NCBI RefSeq assembly: GCF_900100265.1
Contig: NZ_LT629696.1
Span: 434,001 to 498,000 of the forward strand
DNA: 64,000 nt
Origin: Leifsonia sp. 466MF
GTDB taxonomy: Bacteria > Actinomycetota > Actinomycetes > Actinomycetales > Microbacteriaceae
Direction of reading: 5' to 3'
The notes under the pieces are model-generated. The model was not told where the DNA came from. It did not search any database and saw only the letters and a list, made by a program, of their open reading frames with translations. The stretch's first letter is position 1, and each line of letters begins with the position of its first letter. This document shows, in pieces, positions 17,299 to 25,529 of the stretch. The position numbers were made by a program, and so were the translations under genes.

Positions 17299-20034
17299 TC
17301 AATTGAGGCCCACTGACGCGTTCTGAGGAGCCGGCGCTCCGGCGATCGGGCCGGAGGCCGACTGGGCAGCTCTCCGGAGTTCGCTCCGCGCTGCTGCGCG
17401 CGACTTCTCCATTGTCTCTTCCACCGTTCGGCGTTGCATCGACTCGACTAGTTGAGTTCGGGCGGAGTTTTGGGTCGGAGCCACAAGTACTGCGACGTTG
17501 TTCACTTTTCCGCGCGTGAGCCCGACATAGAGGCCGGCCGCGTCGACTCCCGGTCCAACCAGGGAGCGGTCTGTCGTTTCCCCTTGCACCCCATAGACAG
17601 TTGTCGCGTACGCGAGGTGAATGTGCGCTTCGGCGTAAGCCAAGCTGACCTTTCTCAGGTCGGTCGAGTCCGTGCTCGCGGCAAGAATCACATGGTCTTT
17701 GCCAATTGTCTTCACGATCCAGTTCTGACGATTCTCGACGTCGGCAGTACTGTCATTGCGCCGCGTCTGCACCACATCACCAGCGAAGATCGCCTGGCCA
17801 GCCTGCCCATATAGCGTGCGGGTGGTCGAAATCGATCCTGCCTCGATCCGCCGGGCTTGGATCGCCTCGCTGATTTCTTGTGCCTCAGCGTGTGTCGCAG
17901 TCACAAGAGAGATGGTCTCTCGACGTTGCATGGCCTCGAACCAACCATTGACCATTGCGTCTCGCGCTGAGACATCGTTATCCGTCATCACAACGTGGTC
18001 AGTTCGGATGAGCGCGTCAGCGACATCCTGCATAGCTTGCTGATCCTGCGGGTCGCGAACTCGCAGCGTGAGGTCTGCCCACGCGGGATCTTTGAAGCGA
18101 TGGGTAGTTCTGAGTTGCACACGATCGGCGGAGCGACGCCAGAACAGAGCCATCGCACCTGAGTGACCGACTGGCAAAGCTTGGAGTTCATCACCGATAA
18201 GGGCGACTCCTGCGCCGGTGCGGGCGATGACGTCGACAAGGGCTGATCCGGCCTCGAGGTCCAGCATTCCTGCCTCATCCACGACTATGCGGTCGCCGGG
18301 GCTAATACTGATACGCGGGCCGCGATAGATGCCGCCTGAGATCGGGTCGATCTCGCCGATCGAGAGGCGCGACCAAACAGTTGCACCGGACGCGTCGGCA
18401 GCCCAACGCCACCCGAACTCGTGAAGAAATTGGTGGAGCGAGGACGAGGCACTCATCGTCTCGCGTCCCGCAACGGACGACGCCTTCTTGGTAGGGGCGA
18501 CAATGATCATCTTGTGGCCGCGTCGCTGAAGCGCAGCTCCCGCGACCTTGAGCATTGTGGTCTTTCCTGTACCGGCCGGCCCGGAGACGACCACGTTGCG
18601 CGAGGTGCCACCGAGAGCAGCAGCGCCCAAGAGCTGTTCGTTGTCCAGGGTCCGACTTGGGTCGAGTGCATTGCTGATTGCGACGACCTCGTCCTTACCT
18701 AGCATCTTCCCTGGCGCGGACAGCGCGTCGACGTGGTGTGCGAGAGTTGCCTTAAGGGTTGCGGTCGAGGTCGCCATGAGGTGCTTGACGTGCTTCGGGG
18801 CGTCCAGTTCGGAAATCAGGGTCACCGTGTTTGAGTGAGCCACGAGTTCGTCGGCGAGCTTGGCGAGTTCCTCTCGGTCGGCGACAACGCCAGTCGCGGC
18901 GATCGCGCGGAGCGCACCGGCCCGAACGTCCATCAAGCTGAAACGACCACCGCTGCCGGTCGACCGGGCGTCAGCGTCGACGACGGCCTTGGCTGCCAGC
19001 AACTCGAGGTCGAGATCCTGGACGGCGACGCTAGATAGTCGCGCAGGAGAACGTCGCACGCCGAGTGTGGGGTCGGCGGCAAAGAGTTCTTCACGGACGA
19101 GCGTGGCCCAGCCGTCTTCGTCCAGGTCGCCGGGCTTGTTGGGCCGGCCGACAGCCCACGCCCAGTGGTCGATCTGACTGAACACATCGTGGGAGGGCTC
19201 CTCCCCGGGATGCTGTTGCCTCCACCAAGCGATCCGGGCGATCCTGTTGGCTTCGATCTGCGCGGAACGCTTCGACAGCGGCCGCACGAGGTGCTGCAAC
19301 TGGGCGATCTCGCCGTCCTCGTTGAGAGTGAAGCCTTTCGCCGTAAGAGCACCGATCCAGGCCGGGTCGGTGCGGGAGGCGAGGTCGCCTTCGGCGTTGA
19401 TCACGTTCTGGAACCGCAATGCGACGCGGGTGTCGATGTTCGACCACTTGCCGTCTTCGCCTTGGACTTTGACGTTCAGCCACAGGTGGCGGTGCTTGTG
19501 CGGGTCCAGCGAGCGGGAACGCTCGTGGCGGAGCTCGACGACCTCGATCCGGACCAGGTTCTCCCGGATGGCGCCGCCCTTGCCGCGGCGCGCGTTGAGC
19601 TCTGACTGCCACAGCTTGATGATCCGGTCTCGGAGCCGGTCTTGGAGGTCCTCGTACGCGGCGGCGAGGTCAGGGTCGAGCATGGCCGCGATCGAGAACG
19701 ACTTCGGTGCGTTGATCGTCGCATCCAAGATCAGATCGGCGACTGGGGACTCGAGGTCGCGGCCGCGCCGCTCACCGGTGAGCGGGTCGAGGCCGTCGAC
19801 CCAGGCTTTGAGCCGGTCGCGGGAGAGGAGGTCGTCGCGGATGGCACCGTTCTCGACGATGTACCGGGTCATGACGGCGTCGGCGTAGCCGGCGGCGGCG
19901 ATGACACCATCGGGGGTCTTCGCGGTGAGGGTGGCGTCACAGCTGCCGCTGAAGGCGTAGTTGACCGCTTGCTTGACCCCGTGGGACTGCTGTCCCCGCT
20001 TCCACCTGGCTGCGCCACCTCGCACCTCCCTCAC
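17299..20034 (-). CDS. MobF-family conjugative relaxase with helicase domain (TraA/TrwC-like)
   Basis: A 911-residue protein. The N-terminal relaxase region carries the metal-binding histidine cluster in DPHKHRHLWLN near residue 178, and several early tyrosines (VNYAF, AGYADAVMTRY) are nickase candidates. The C-terminal half is a RecD-like helicase: Walker A GPAGTGKT, Walker B VVDEAGML, a region LRTTHRFKDPAW, and a UvrD_C-like end GLYVGLTRG. It would nick the element at oriT and unwind the transferred strand. It is shorter than many TrwC/TraA proteins. The exact start within the first few codons is uncertain because several GTG codons follow a GGGAGG. Confidence 0.9.
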   Translation of the reverse strand: MREVRGGAARWKRGQQSHGVKQAVNYAFSGSCDATLTAKTPDGVIAAAGYADAVMTRYIVENGAIRDDLLSRDRLKAWVDGLDPLTGERRGRDLESPVADLILDATINAPKSFSIAAMLDPDLAAAYEDLQDRLRDRIIKLWQSELNARRGKGGAIRENLVRIEVVELRHERSRSLDPHKHRHLWLNVKVQGEDGKWSNIDTRVALRFQNVINAEGDLASRTDPAWIGALTAKGFTLNEDGEIAQLQHLVRPLSKRSAQIEANRIARIAWWRQQHPGEEPSHDVFSQIDHWAWAVGRPNKPGDLDEDGWATLVREELFAADPTLGVRRSPARLSSVAVQDLDLELLAAKAVVDADARSTGSGGRFSLMDVRAGALRAIAATGVVADREELAKLADELVAHSNTVTLISELDAPKHVKHLMATSTATLKATLAHHVDALSAPGKMLGKDEVVAISNALDPSRTLDNEQLLGAAALGGTSRNVVVSGPAGTGKTTMLKVAGAALQRRGHKMIIVAPTKKASSVAGRETMSASSSLHQFLHEFGWRWAADASGATVWSRLSIGEIDPISGGIYRGPRISISPGDRIVVDEAGMLDLEAGSALVDVIARTGAGVALIGDELQALPVGHSGAMALFWRRSADRVQLRTTHRFKDPAWADLTLRVRDPQDQQAMQDVADALIRTDHVVMTDNDVSARDAMVNGWFEAMQRRETISLVTATHAEAQEISEAIQARRIEAGSISTTRTLYGQAGQAIFAGDVVQTRRNDSTADVENRQNWIVKTIGKDHVILAASTDSTDLRKVSLAYAEAHIHLAYATTVYGVQGETTDRSLVGPGVDAAGLYVGLTRGKVNNVAVLVAPTQNSARTQLVESMQRRTVEETMEKSRAAARSELRRAAQSASGPIAGAPAPQNASVGLN

Positions 20035-20376
20035 CTCCCTTCTCGTCTGGTCGTGGTCCGGCTTCTACCGGAGCTCAGACTTTTCGCCCTCACTTAGTAC
20101 TTCCGGTTCGGGAGGTGTCTTGGCGCGCTTTGAGCGCGCACCGACGTCTTTCCGGCACGTCGCTCACTACCGCTTCGGCCGGGACGCGCCAAATCCGGTT
20201 CGGCAGCGACGACAGGCCGGAGCTGCGATGCGGTGCAGTCCCGGGAACGAATGCCCTCATACCTACACGTTGTGTTCCCGAGCCGGTTTTGACGCGCAAA
20301 TCCGGAATTCGTGGGAGATGTGTTTTCCGGCCGGCGATGCTGACGCATCAATGACCCGGCGGCGTAGCTCGATGGG
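20035..20376 (-). other. Intergenic region upstream of the relaxase; candidate oriT
   Basis: No credible gene is seen in these 342 bases. They contain a perfect short hairpin GCGCGC-TTTGA-GCGCGC at 20123-20139 and a 7-bp dyad CGGGAAC (20242-20248) with GTTCCCG (20274-20280) around a 25-base loop. MobF relaxases usually act at an oriT just upstream of their own gene, so this stretch is the best oriT candidate. The nick site cannot be identified by eye. Confidence 0.4.
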
Positions 20377-20652
20377 TTAGTGGTTTGCGGTATGCGGCGA
20401 TCGCTCTTCCGGAGCGAGTGGGGTGAGGTTTACGAACGGGACGCACGCCGTCTCAGCGGTGAGTGCGGCGAGCCATCCAATCGGCGTGTGCGGGTCGGCG
20501 GCGATGGCCCATCCGTCGGTCACGTAGCGGCTGGTGGTCTCCACGCACTCCTTTTTCTCGGCCGCGGTCGGGTTCGCGGATCCCGCCACCCCGATGAGCC
20601 CGCGTTGCAGTTCTGGTGCCATGTTGCTGGTGTCGATGATGAATACCCGCAT
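20377..20652 (-). CDS. Small unknown element protein, copy A
   Basis: A 91-residue protein of unrecognised family. It starts MRVFIIDT, a short beta strand with Asp like a Rossmann or PIN-type first strand, and contains ELQRGLIGV, EKKECVETTSRY and DGWAIAADPHTPIGWLAALTAETACVPF. The first 73 residues are about 80% identical by eye to the product at 23533-23835; the C-terminal tails differ. AAGGAG lies 9 bases before the ATG. A repeated leader (20702-20820) begins 50 bases upstream of the start, the same offset as for two other genes of this element. Confidence 0.7.
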   Translation of the reverse strand: MRVFIIDTSNMAPELQRGLIGVAGSANPTAAEKKECVETTSRYVTDGWAIAADPHTPIGWLAALTAETACVPFVNLTPLAPEERSPHTANH

Positions 20653-21324
20653 CCCACTCGCTCCTTATGGTCGATCGTTTTTGAGCGCCTTTCCGGCGGG
20701 TGATCGAGAGCGAGTGGGAGGTGTGCAGTGCTGGGTCGGTGGAGTACCGGCGGGGGGGCGGAGCGGAGTGAGGATACGCCGCGAAAGCCCGGCACGGAGC
20801 ACCGGGAGCGAGCTACGATCGGGCGACGGAAAGGCCCTCAAACCTCAAAGGCAGCGGCGCGTGCGGCGACCTCGACCTATGGCTCGTGAGGACACGAATG
20901 TGGCCGTCGTCTCTGGTGACGACATGCGAACGCCGCAAGTAGACGTCGTCGTTCACCTGGATCATGGCCCGGAACACGGATCACTCGACGCTGGGCGCCG
21001 CTCAGATCTCGGCAGCCAGGTTGACGTGCGACCCCTTTCAACAGGGCCGGCACGGGCCGTTCCACTTAAGTGCCTACGTGCATTGGCCTTTTCGGTTGCC
21101 TCCTTATCGTGCACCCATATATGTTCGCTGCCTACTTGTCGTTCGCGCCTCATCTTCGTTGCCCCCTTCCGTCTCGCGCTTTCCTTCCGTTTCCATCCTC
21201 CTTCCTCCATCCCTGGCGCCCAGAGTCGTTGGCAATACCTTGGACAGGTTGCGTGGGCGTGTCTGGGATCTTGTAATGGGCCTCGCCCATGTAAGTTCAC
21301 CCTTGACGCAGACGGGGGAGAACC
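20653..21324. other. Gene-free stretch with leader copy A, pyrimidine-rich tract and CHAP-gene promoter
   Basis: No supportable gene is seen in these 672 bases. They include leader copy A (20702-20820), its 45-base extension shared with copy B, a strongly pyrimidine-rich top strand at roughly 21105-21225, and a possible promoter for the CHAP gene: TTGCGT at 21249-21254 and TGTAAT at 21272-21277, 17 bases apart. The middle part (20880-21060) may be decayed coding sequence. Confidence 0.5.
20702..20820 (-). repeat. Repeated leader element, copy A
   Basis: A 119-base unit bounded by GATCGAG and TACGATC, sharing long identical blocks with copies B and C, notably GCGAAAGCCCGG and GAGC(G)AGCTACGATC. 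The gene-proximal edge lies exactly 50 bases from the start codon of the gene at 20377-20652. A small conserved hairpin GCCG-(8)-CGGC sits in the middle, and a -10-like TATCCT occurs in the gene orientation next to it. Confidence 0.75.
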
Positions 21325-22950
21325 TTGACAGAACTTTCGGCAACCGGATCAGACCTTTCTCATCCGGGTGGCTTGTCTCGACGCTCGCTCGTGTTGGGCG
21401 CATCAGGACTTGCCGGTTTGTTCGCCCTAGGGGTGCCAGCTCTCGACGCACAGCGAGCGACTGCTGCTTCGGTGGCGCCGCAATCTGCTGCGGATATGTC
21501 AAACCTCGCGCTATCTCTCGTTGGCATGAATTTCGCCTCACTGAGGTCCGGGCCCTTGAGCGGGGACGCTCCGTGGAATTCCTGGGGGCCGTCGGATTGG
21601 TGTGCCTGGCTTGCCTCGTGGCTAGTACGTGTCGGTGGAGCCGGGATGCATCCAACTGTTACCGACTTGTGGCAGCAATTTCCACCGGTTTCAAGCCCTC
21701 AGCAGGGCGACATCATTCGCTACACGTACGGCCATGTGGGAGTGGTGGTGGCGGTCAATGCCGATGGCACACCACAGACAGTCGAAGGAAACACGGGCAG
21801 CGACAACTTCAATCTGTCCTATGTCAAACACCGGATGGCACCGTGGACGTACCCGGTCGTGTACTCGCGGCCTTCGTACCCGCTGATCGGTTCCTCGCCC
21901 GTGACGGGTGGGTCCTCGATTCAGCAATACCTCGCCCCGACCGCGCTCGTTCTCAGCAGCGGGGTCATAGCGCTCTATTCCATCAGGCGGGACGGGAACC
22001 TGTGGGGTACTAACCAGCAGTCGGTCGGCGGTTCCTTCTCGACCTGGACACCGATAGGTTCAACTCCTGGAAATCTGGTGGGACGGCCAGCCATCGTTCA
22101 ACTCCCAAGCGGCGCCATCGCGGCTTACGCTCGTACATCTACGGGGACAATTGTTGGCTGCTCGCAGGCAACGGTAGGTGGGTCGTTTGGGCCTTGGGTG
22201 CTCCTCGGCTCGTCTGGAGGTGTGGCTGGCGACCCCGCTGCACTGGTACTGCGAAACGGCACAATCGCAATCTATGTCACTACCGGAGCGGGAGGCTTGT
22301 CCGGAATCTGCCAGACGTCCGTTGGCGGGTCGTTCGGAACCTGGACAGCGATCGGCGGTCCGTCGTCAACCCTTTACGGCCGACCCGCAGCGATCCAAAC
22401 ACCAGGTGGCGCGATTGTGGTCTACGCAAGCGGAACGGATGGATACGTCTATGGAGCCGGACAATCAGCCGCGGGAGGAGCTTTTGGAAACTGGTCGGTG
22501 ATGGGAGCAGCTGGCGGGGGCATCGCGTCCGAGCCGACGGCGACGTATCAGAACGGTCTCATCTCCCTCTTTGCCTTGACCACGAGCAACACGATCGCGC
22601 GCGTCTCTCAACAATCCGTGGGCGGAGCCTTCCCGACTTGGGAGTCTCTAGGAACGCCAGGGCCAGGGGCGAACCAAGGCGCACCATCTGCAACCGTTCT
22701 ACAGTCAGGCCAGGCTGTGGTGTATGCGCATGGTGCTGATAGCCGTATCTACGGAACCACCTTGACCTCGGGCCAGGCGAGCGGCTGGACCGCGATCGGA
22801 ACCAACGGCGGAGGTGTTGCCGCTTCGCCTGCCTCGTTGCAGACACCCAGTGGACTTATCACCGTGTACTCCATTTCCGACGCCGGAACCATCGTTGGCT
22901 CGAGTCAGACCTCGGTCGGTGGGGGTTTCGGCACCTGGATCTCTATTTGA
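21325..22950 (+). CDS. Tat-secreted CHAP-domain hydrolase with seven-repeat beta-propeller-like lectin region
   Basis: A 541-residue secreted protein starting with TTG behind GGGGGAG. A twin-arginine signal is present (LSRRSLVLG, Arg19-Arg20, then a hydrophobic stretch to about residue 37). The CHAP amidase/endopeptidase domain spans about 55-180, with Cys93 (DWCAW), His137 (YGHVGVVV) and Glu154 (VEGNTG) as the likely triad. From about residue 200 to the end are seven repeats of 49-50 residues, each with a GGSFxxW-like core; the tryptophans fall at 241, 291, 340, 390, 439, 488 and 538. This suggests a seven-bladed, PLL-like carbohydrate-binding propeller. Base composition is less GC-rich than neighbours. 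It may cut peptidoglycan for transfer or attack other cells. Confidence 0.85.
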   Translation: MTELSATGSDLSHPGGLSRRSLVLGASGLAGLFALGVPALDAQRATAASVAPQSAADMSNLALSLVGMNFASLRSGPLSGDAPWNSWGPSDWCAWLASWLVRVGGAGMHPTVTDLWQQFPPVSSPQQGDIIRYTYGHVGVVVAVNADGTPQTVEGNTGSDNFNLSYVKHRMAPWTYPVVYSRPSYPLIGSSPVTGGSSIQQYLAPTALVLSSGVIALYSIRRDGNLWGTNQQSVGGSFSTWTPIGSTPGNLVGRPAIVQLPSGAIAAYARTSTGTIVGCSQATVGGSFGPWVLLGSSGGVAGDPAALVLRNGTIAIYVTTGAGGLSGICQTSVGGSFGTWTAIGGPSSTLYGRPAAIQTPGGAIVVYASGTDGYVYGAGQSAAGGAFGNWSVMGAAGGGIASEPTATYQNGLISLFALTTSNTIARVSQQSVGGAFPTWESLGTPGPGANQGAPSATVLQSGQAVVYAHGADSRIYGTTLTSGQASGWTAIGTNGGGVAASPASLQTPSGLITVYSISDAGTIVGSSQTSVGGGFGTWISI

Positions 22951-23084
22951 GCAAATCCGTTGATGTAGCCAATGCTGTACGCGCCGGTGCGGAGCCCGTC
23001 GAGGTCGCCCACTTTGTAGCGACAGACTCACATCAGGGACCAGGTCAAATGACGCCGAGCTAGGCGTCAAGGGGCTGACCCCTC

Positions 23085-23117
23085 GCGGCACGGAGTCCGG
23101 CGAAGCGACCTACGATC
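23085..23117 (-). repeat. Repeated leader element, truncated copy D
   Basis: GCGGCACGGAGTCCGG then GAAGCGACCTACGATC matches the gene-distal end of copies A and C in the same orientation. The gene-proximal part and any associated gene are missing; the CHAP gene ends about 130 bases to the left. It looks like a remnant left by rearrangement. Confidence 0.6.
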
Positions 23118-23362
23118 AACCACCGAAGGTCCGACCAGGTGTCTCTCGCGGCCCGCCGCAGCTTGCACCGGATCCGATACGACAGGACCGGTGGTCGGCA
23201 ACGTTTTGCTTCGACGGCTGGGCCAGCTGATCTCGTGGCAGATACGCGGGTCGGGGGCGTCGGAGATCAGCTGCAACCGCTGCAGGCGTCCGCCGACTGG
23301 AACCAGTGGAGCCGCCTGCGGCGGCGCTGTTCTTTGTGGGTTTGTGTGTCTTTCCGCGGGGC

Positions 23363-23483
23363 GATCGTAGCTCGTTCCCGCGGCTTACCGTGCCGGGCTT
23401 TCGCGGCATATCCTCCCTCCGCTTCGCTCCAGTCCGGTATTCCACGATCCCGACACTCACGCCGCTCCCACTCGCAATCGATC
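23363..23483 (+). repeat. Repeated leader element, copy B
   Basis: A 121-base unit in the opposite orientation to copies A and C, starting GATCGTAGCTCG and ending CGCAATCGATC. It shares the core CCGGGCTTTCGCGGC and TATCCTC with them. Its end lies exactly 50 bases before the ATG at 23533. Similarity to copy A continues another 45 bases upstream (CGGAAAG…CAAA…CAAAG pattern on the minus strand). Confidence 0.75.
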
Positions 23484-23532
23484 TCTCCGCCGGAAAGGCA
23501 AACAAAACGATCGAGCAGGGGAGTGAACGATC

Positions 23533-23835
23533 ATGCGGGTATTCATCATCGACACCACACACATGGGCCCAGAACTGCAACGGGGACTGATCGGGGTGGT
23601 CGGCTCCACCAGCCCGACACCGGAGGAGAAGAAGGAATGCGTGGACACGGTCAGCCGGTATGCGGTGGATGGGTGGGCGATCGCCGCCGACCCACACACC
23701 CTCATCGGACACCTGGCGGCTCTGACCGCTGAGACGGCGTGCGTTCCGTTCCTGGCGTTGGATCGGGTTCGCCGGGCCGGCGGCGCGGTGACCGCAGCGC
23801 CGACGGCCTGCGCCCCCCTGCGCGGGCTCGACTGA
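23533..23835 (+). CDS. Small unknown element protein, copy B
   Basis: A 100-residue paralogue of the protein at 20377-20652. It begins MRVFIIDTTHMGPELQRGL and keeps KKECVDT, DGWAIAADPHT and LAALTAETACVPF; only the C-terminal 27 residues differ. GGGGAG precedes the ATG by 8 bases. Family and function are unknown. Its leader copy B places it in the same putative regulon as copy A and the ParB-like gene. Copies A and B face outward and enclose the CHAP gene. Confidence 0.7.
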   Translation: MRVFIIDTTHMGPELQRGLIGVVGSTSPTPEEKKECVDTVSRYAVDGWAIAADPHTLIGHLAALTAETACVPFLALDRVRRAGGAVTAAPTACAPLRGLD

Positions 23836-23894
23836 CCGGCGCCGAGACGCAGTTGTGGGTCCGGCCCTCCATGGCGGGACCCACAACTCGGGTT

Positions 23895-25303
23895 TCAGTC
23901 TTCGCCGCCGTCGGCGACCTCCTGGTGTGGGTGCGCGTTGTCCGCTCCCGTCGGGTCGTCGGTGTCGGTGCCGGTGATGATGCGTTCGACGTCGCTGAGT
24001 GTGTAGCCCCAGGCGGCGAGTTGGGTGAAGTAGGCGGCGTCGGTCGGGGACGGGGTGCGCCAGGTTTGTTTGCTGGTGACGCTTTCGCACGCCCCGAGGA
24101 CGATGGCCAGCGCGACGTGTTGTGCCTTGCCCGGGTTGTGCTCGAGGAGGGCGGCGAGCTTGTCGGCTTCGAAGTATCCGGAGGGTTCAACGCCGAGTAG
24201 CTGGTGGGCGAGTTCGTTGCCTTCCCGGGTGGCGGTGCTGATCGCCTGCCGGTGCACGGTGAGACCGCGTGCGATCACCAGTCCCGTGTCTTTGGGGAGT
24301 GTTTTGCGGGCGATGAGGGTGGTGAGCCAGTCGCGGCGGACGACTTCGGCGGAGGCCCAGGCCTTGTTGTTGGCGATCAGGGTGCGACGTTCCGCCTTCT
24401 GCTCCTCCGTCATTGGTCCGCTGTCGGACCCGCTGTTGCTGTACGTGTGGAATCCTGCGGCCTTGGCGTCGTGGAGGAAGTAAGTGATGGTGGGGTCGCC
24501 GTCGGCGTACACGCGAACATGTGCCGCACGCCCTGCGATGTTCTCGATGTGTTCGACGGTTACGCGGTCGTTCTCGGCGGTGAGGAGTTCGCTGATCCGG
24601 GTGTATTGGGTGTCGTAGTAGCCGGGGTCGGTGTCGAGGATTTCGTATCCGCGCGCGGCTAGGTCGGCTTCGGCGTCCGCTTTGGCTTGTGCGCGGATCT
24701 TTTCGTCGCGTGCCCGCTGGGCCGCGTGCAGGAACTGCGCCGGGTCGGTGGTCGCGACCTGGATCAGCTCGGCACGGGTGTGTTCGTCGGTGTCGAATTC
24801 GATGAGCACGGCGGCCTGGTCCAGGGTGAGCGGGTGCTCGTGGAGCGCGGTCGCGGCTGCCGAGTTTTCGGTGACGGCGAGGGCAGTTTTGACCTCTCGG
24901 GTTTTGCTGCCGGTGCGGCGGGCGATGGCGGTGATCGTGAGACCTTCGAACGCGAGCTGCTGGAACCCGGCGGCCCGGTCCCCATCGGTGAGCGGTTCAC
25001 GCTGGTCGTTCTCCACCATTTGTTGCACGATCCGCTCCGTGGCATGTCGTCGGCCTCGACCAGGTAGACGGGGATGGTGGCGAGTTGCGCTTCACGGGCG
25101 GCGAAGACTCGGCGTTGCCCGGCCCGGACGGTGATGGTCCCGTCGGGGTTGTGGTGGGCGAGGACGGGGGTGAGGACCCCGTTCTCGCGGATGGATTGCA
25201 CGAAGGCGGGGGTGATGGGTGCGGTGGGTCGCACGTTCTCTTCCAGCAGGAGGGTGTGCGGGTCCAGGTGCTGGATGGTTCCGGTGACGGTGGTGTCGTT
25301 CAT
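23895..25303 (-). pseudogene. ParB-like partition/regulatory protein, split by a frameshift
   Basis: The first 86 codons (from ATG 25303) encode a ParB/Srx-type N-domain: ILVxP-like LDPHTLLLEENVRP, then ENGVLTPVLAHH and the CTPase-type box VRAGQRRVFAA. Reading then breaks at about 25044-25045 and continues in the -1 frame as ATERIVQQMVENDQREPLT, a typical ParB linker and helix-turn-helix (ITAIARRTGSKTREVKTAL), to the stop at 23895. One base appears to be missing; no slippery heptamer is seen, so programmed frameshifting is unlikely. The intact product would be about 470 residues. The start is supported by the constant 50-base offset to leader copy C. Decay or a sequencing error are both possible. 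Confidence 0.8.
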
Positions 25304-25352
25304 GGTGTTGCTTCTTTCGATCAACTGGTTTGGTTCGCCTGTCTGGCAAGAG

Positions 25353-25461
25353 GATCGAGAGGGAAGCGGAGGCGGTGCAGTGCCGGGTCCGTGGAATACC
25401 GCAGCGCAGCGAGGATATGCCGCGAAAGCCCGGAACGCAGCCGCCGCAGCGACCTACGATC
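25353..25461 (-). repeat. Repeated leader element, copy C
   Basis: A 109-base unit starting GATCGAGAGGGAAGC and ending GCGACCTACGATC, with the core GAGGATATGCCGCG and AAAGCCCGG shared with copies A and B. It ends exactly 50 bases from the ATG (25303) of the ParB-like gene. Confidence 0.75.
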
Positions 25462-25529
25462 AGCTGGCCAGGCAGGCGGACAACCCGGGCAAGCAGAGCG
25501 CCGCTCGCGGCTCCTCTGAGGTTGGGATG

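Larger units (their letters stand above)
22951..23532. other. Gene-free stretch with leader remnant D, an 11-bp dyad and leader copy B
   Basis: No credible gene is seen in these 582 bases. Visible structure: an orphan fragment of the repeated leader at about 23085-23117, a perfect 11-bp inverted repeat CAGCTGATCTC (23224-23234) and GAGATCAGCTG (23263-23273), and leader copy B at 23363-23483 in front of the gene at 23533. Confidence 0.55.

Noticed and set aside
20358..20383. A tRNA-like 5' stretch, GGCGGCGTAGCTCGATGG
   Set aside because: No matching D-arm, anticodon arm or T-arm follows, and it overlaps the stop of the small unknown gene.
20534..22013. Rightward open frames overlapping gene A, the gene-free stretch and the start of the CHAP gene
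   Set aside because: They cross the repeated leader and the pyrimidine tract, have no ribosome binding site or domain, and conflict with better-supported genes.
23116..24090. A long leftward frame across gene B and its leader
   Set aside because: It is antisense to gene B, which has a ribosome binding site, a paralogue and the constant leader offset.
25040..25060. Programmed -1 frameshift in the ParB-like gene
   Set aside because: The junction has no X-XXY-YYZ slippery heptamer, so a lost base is the simpler explanation.
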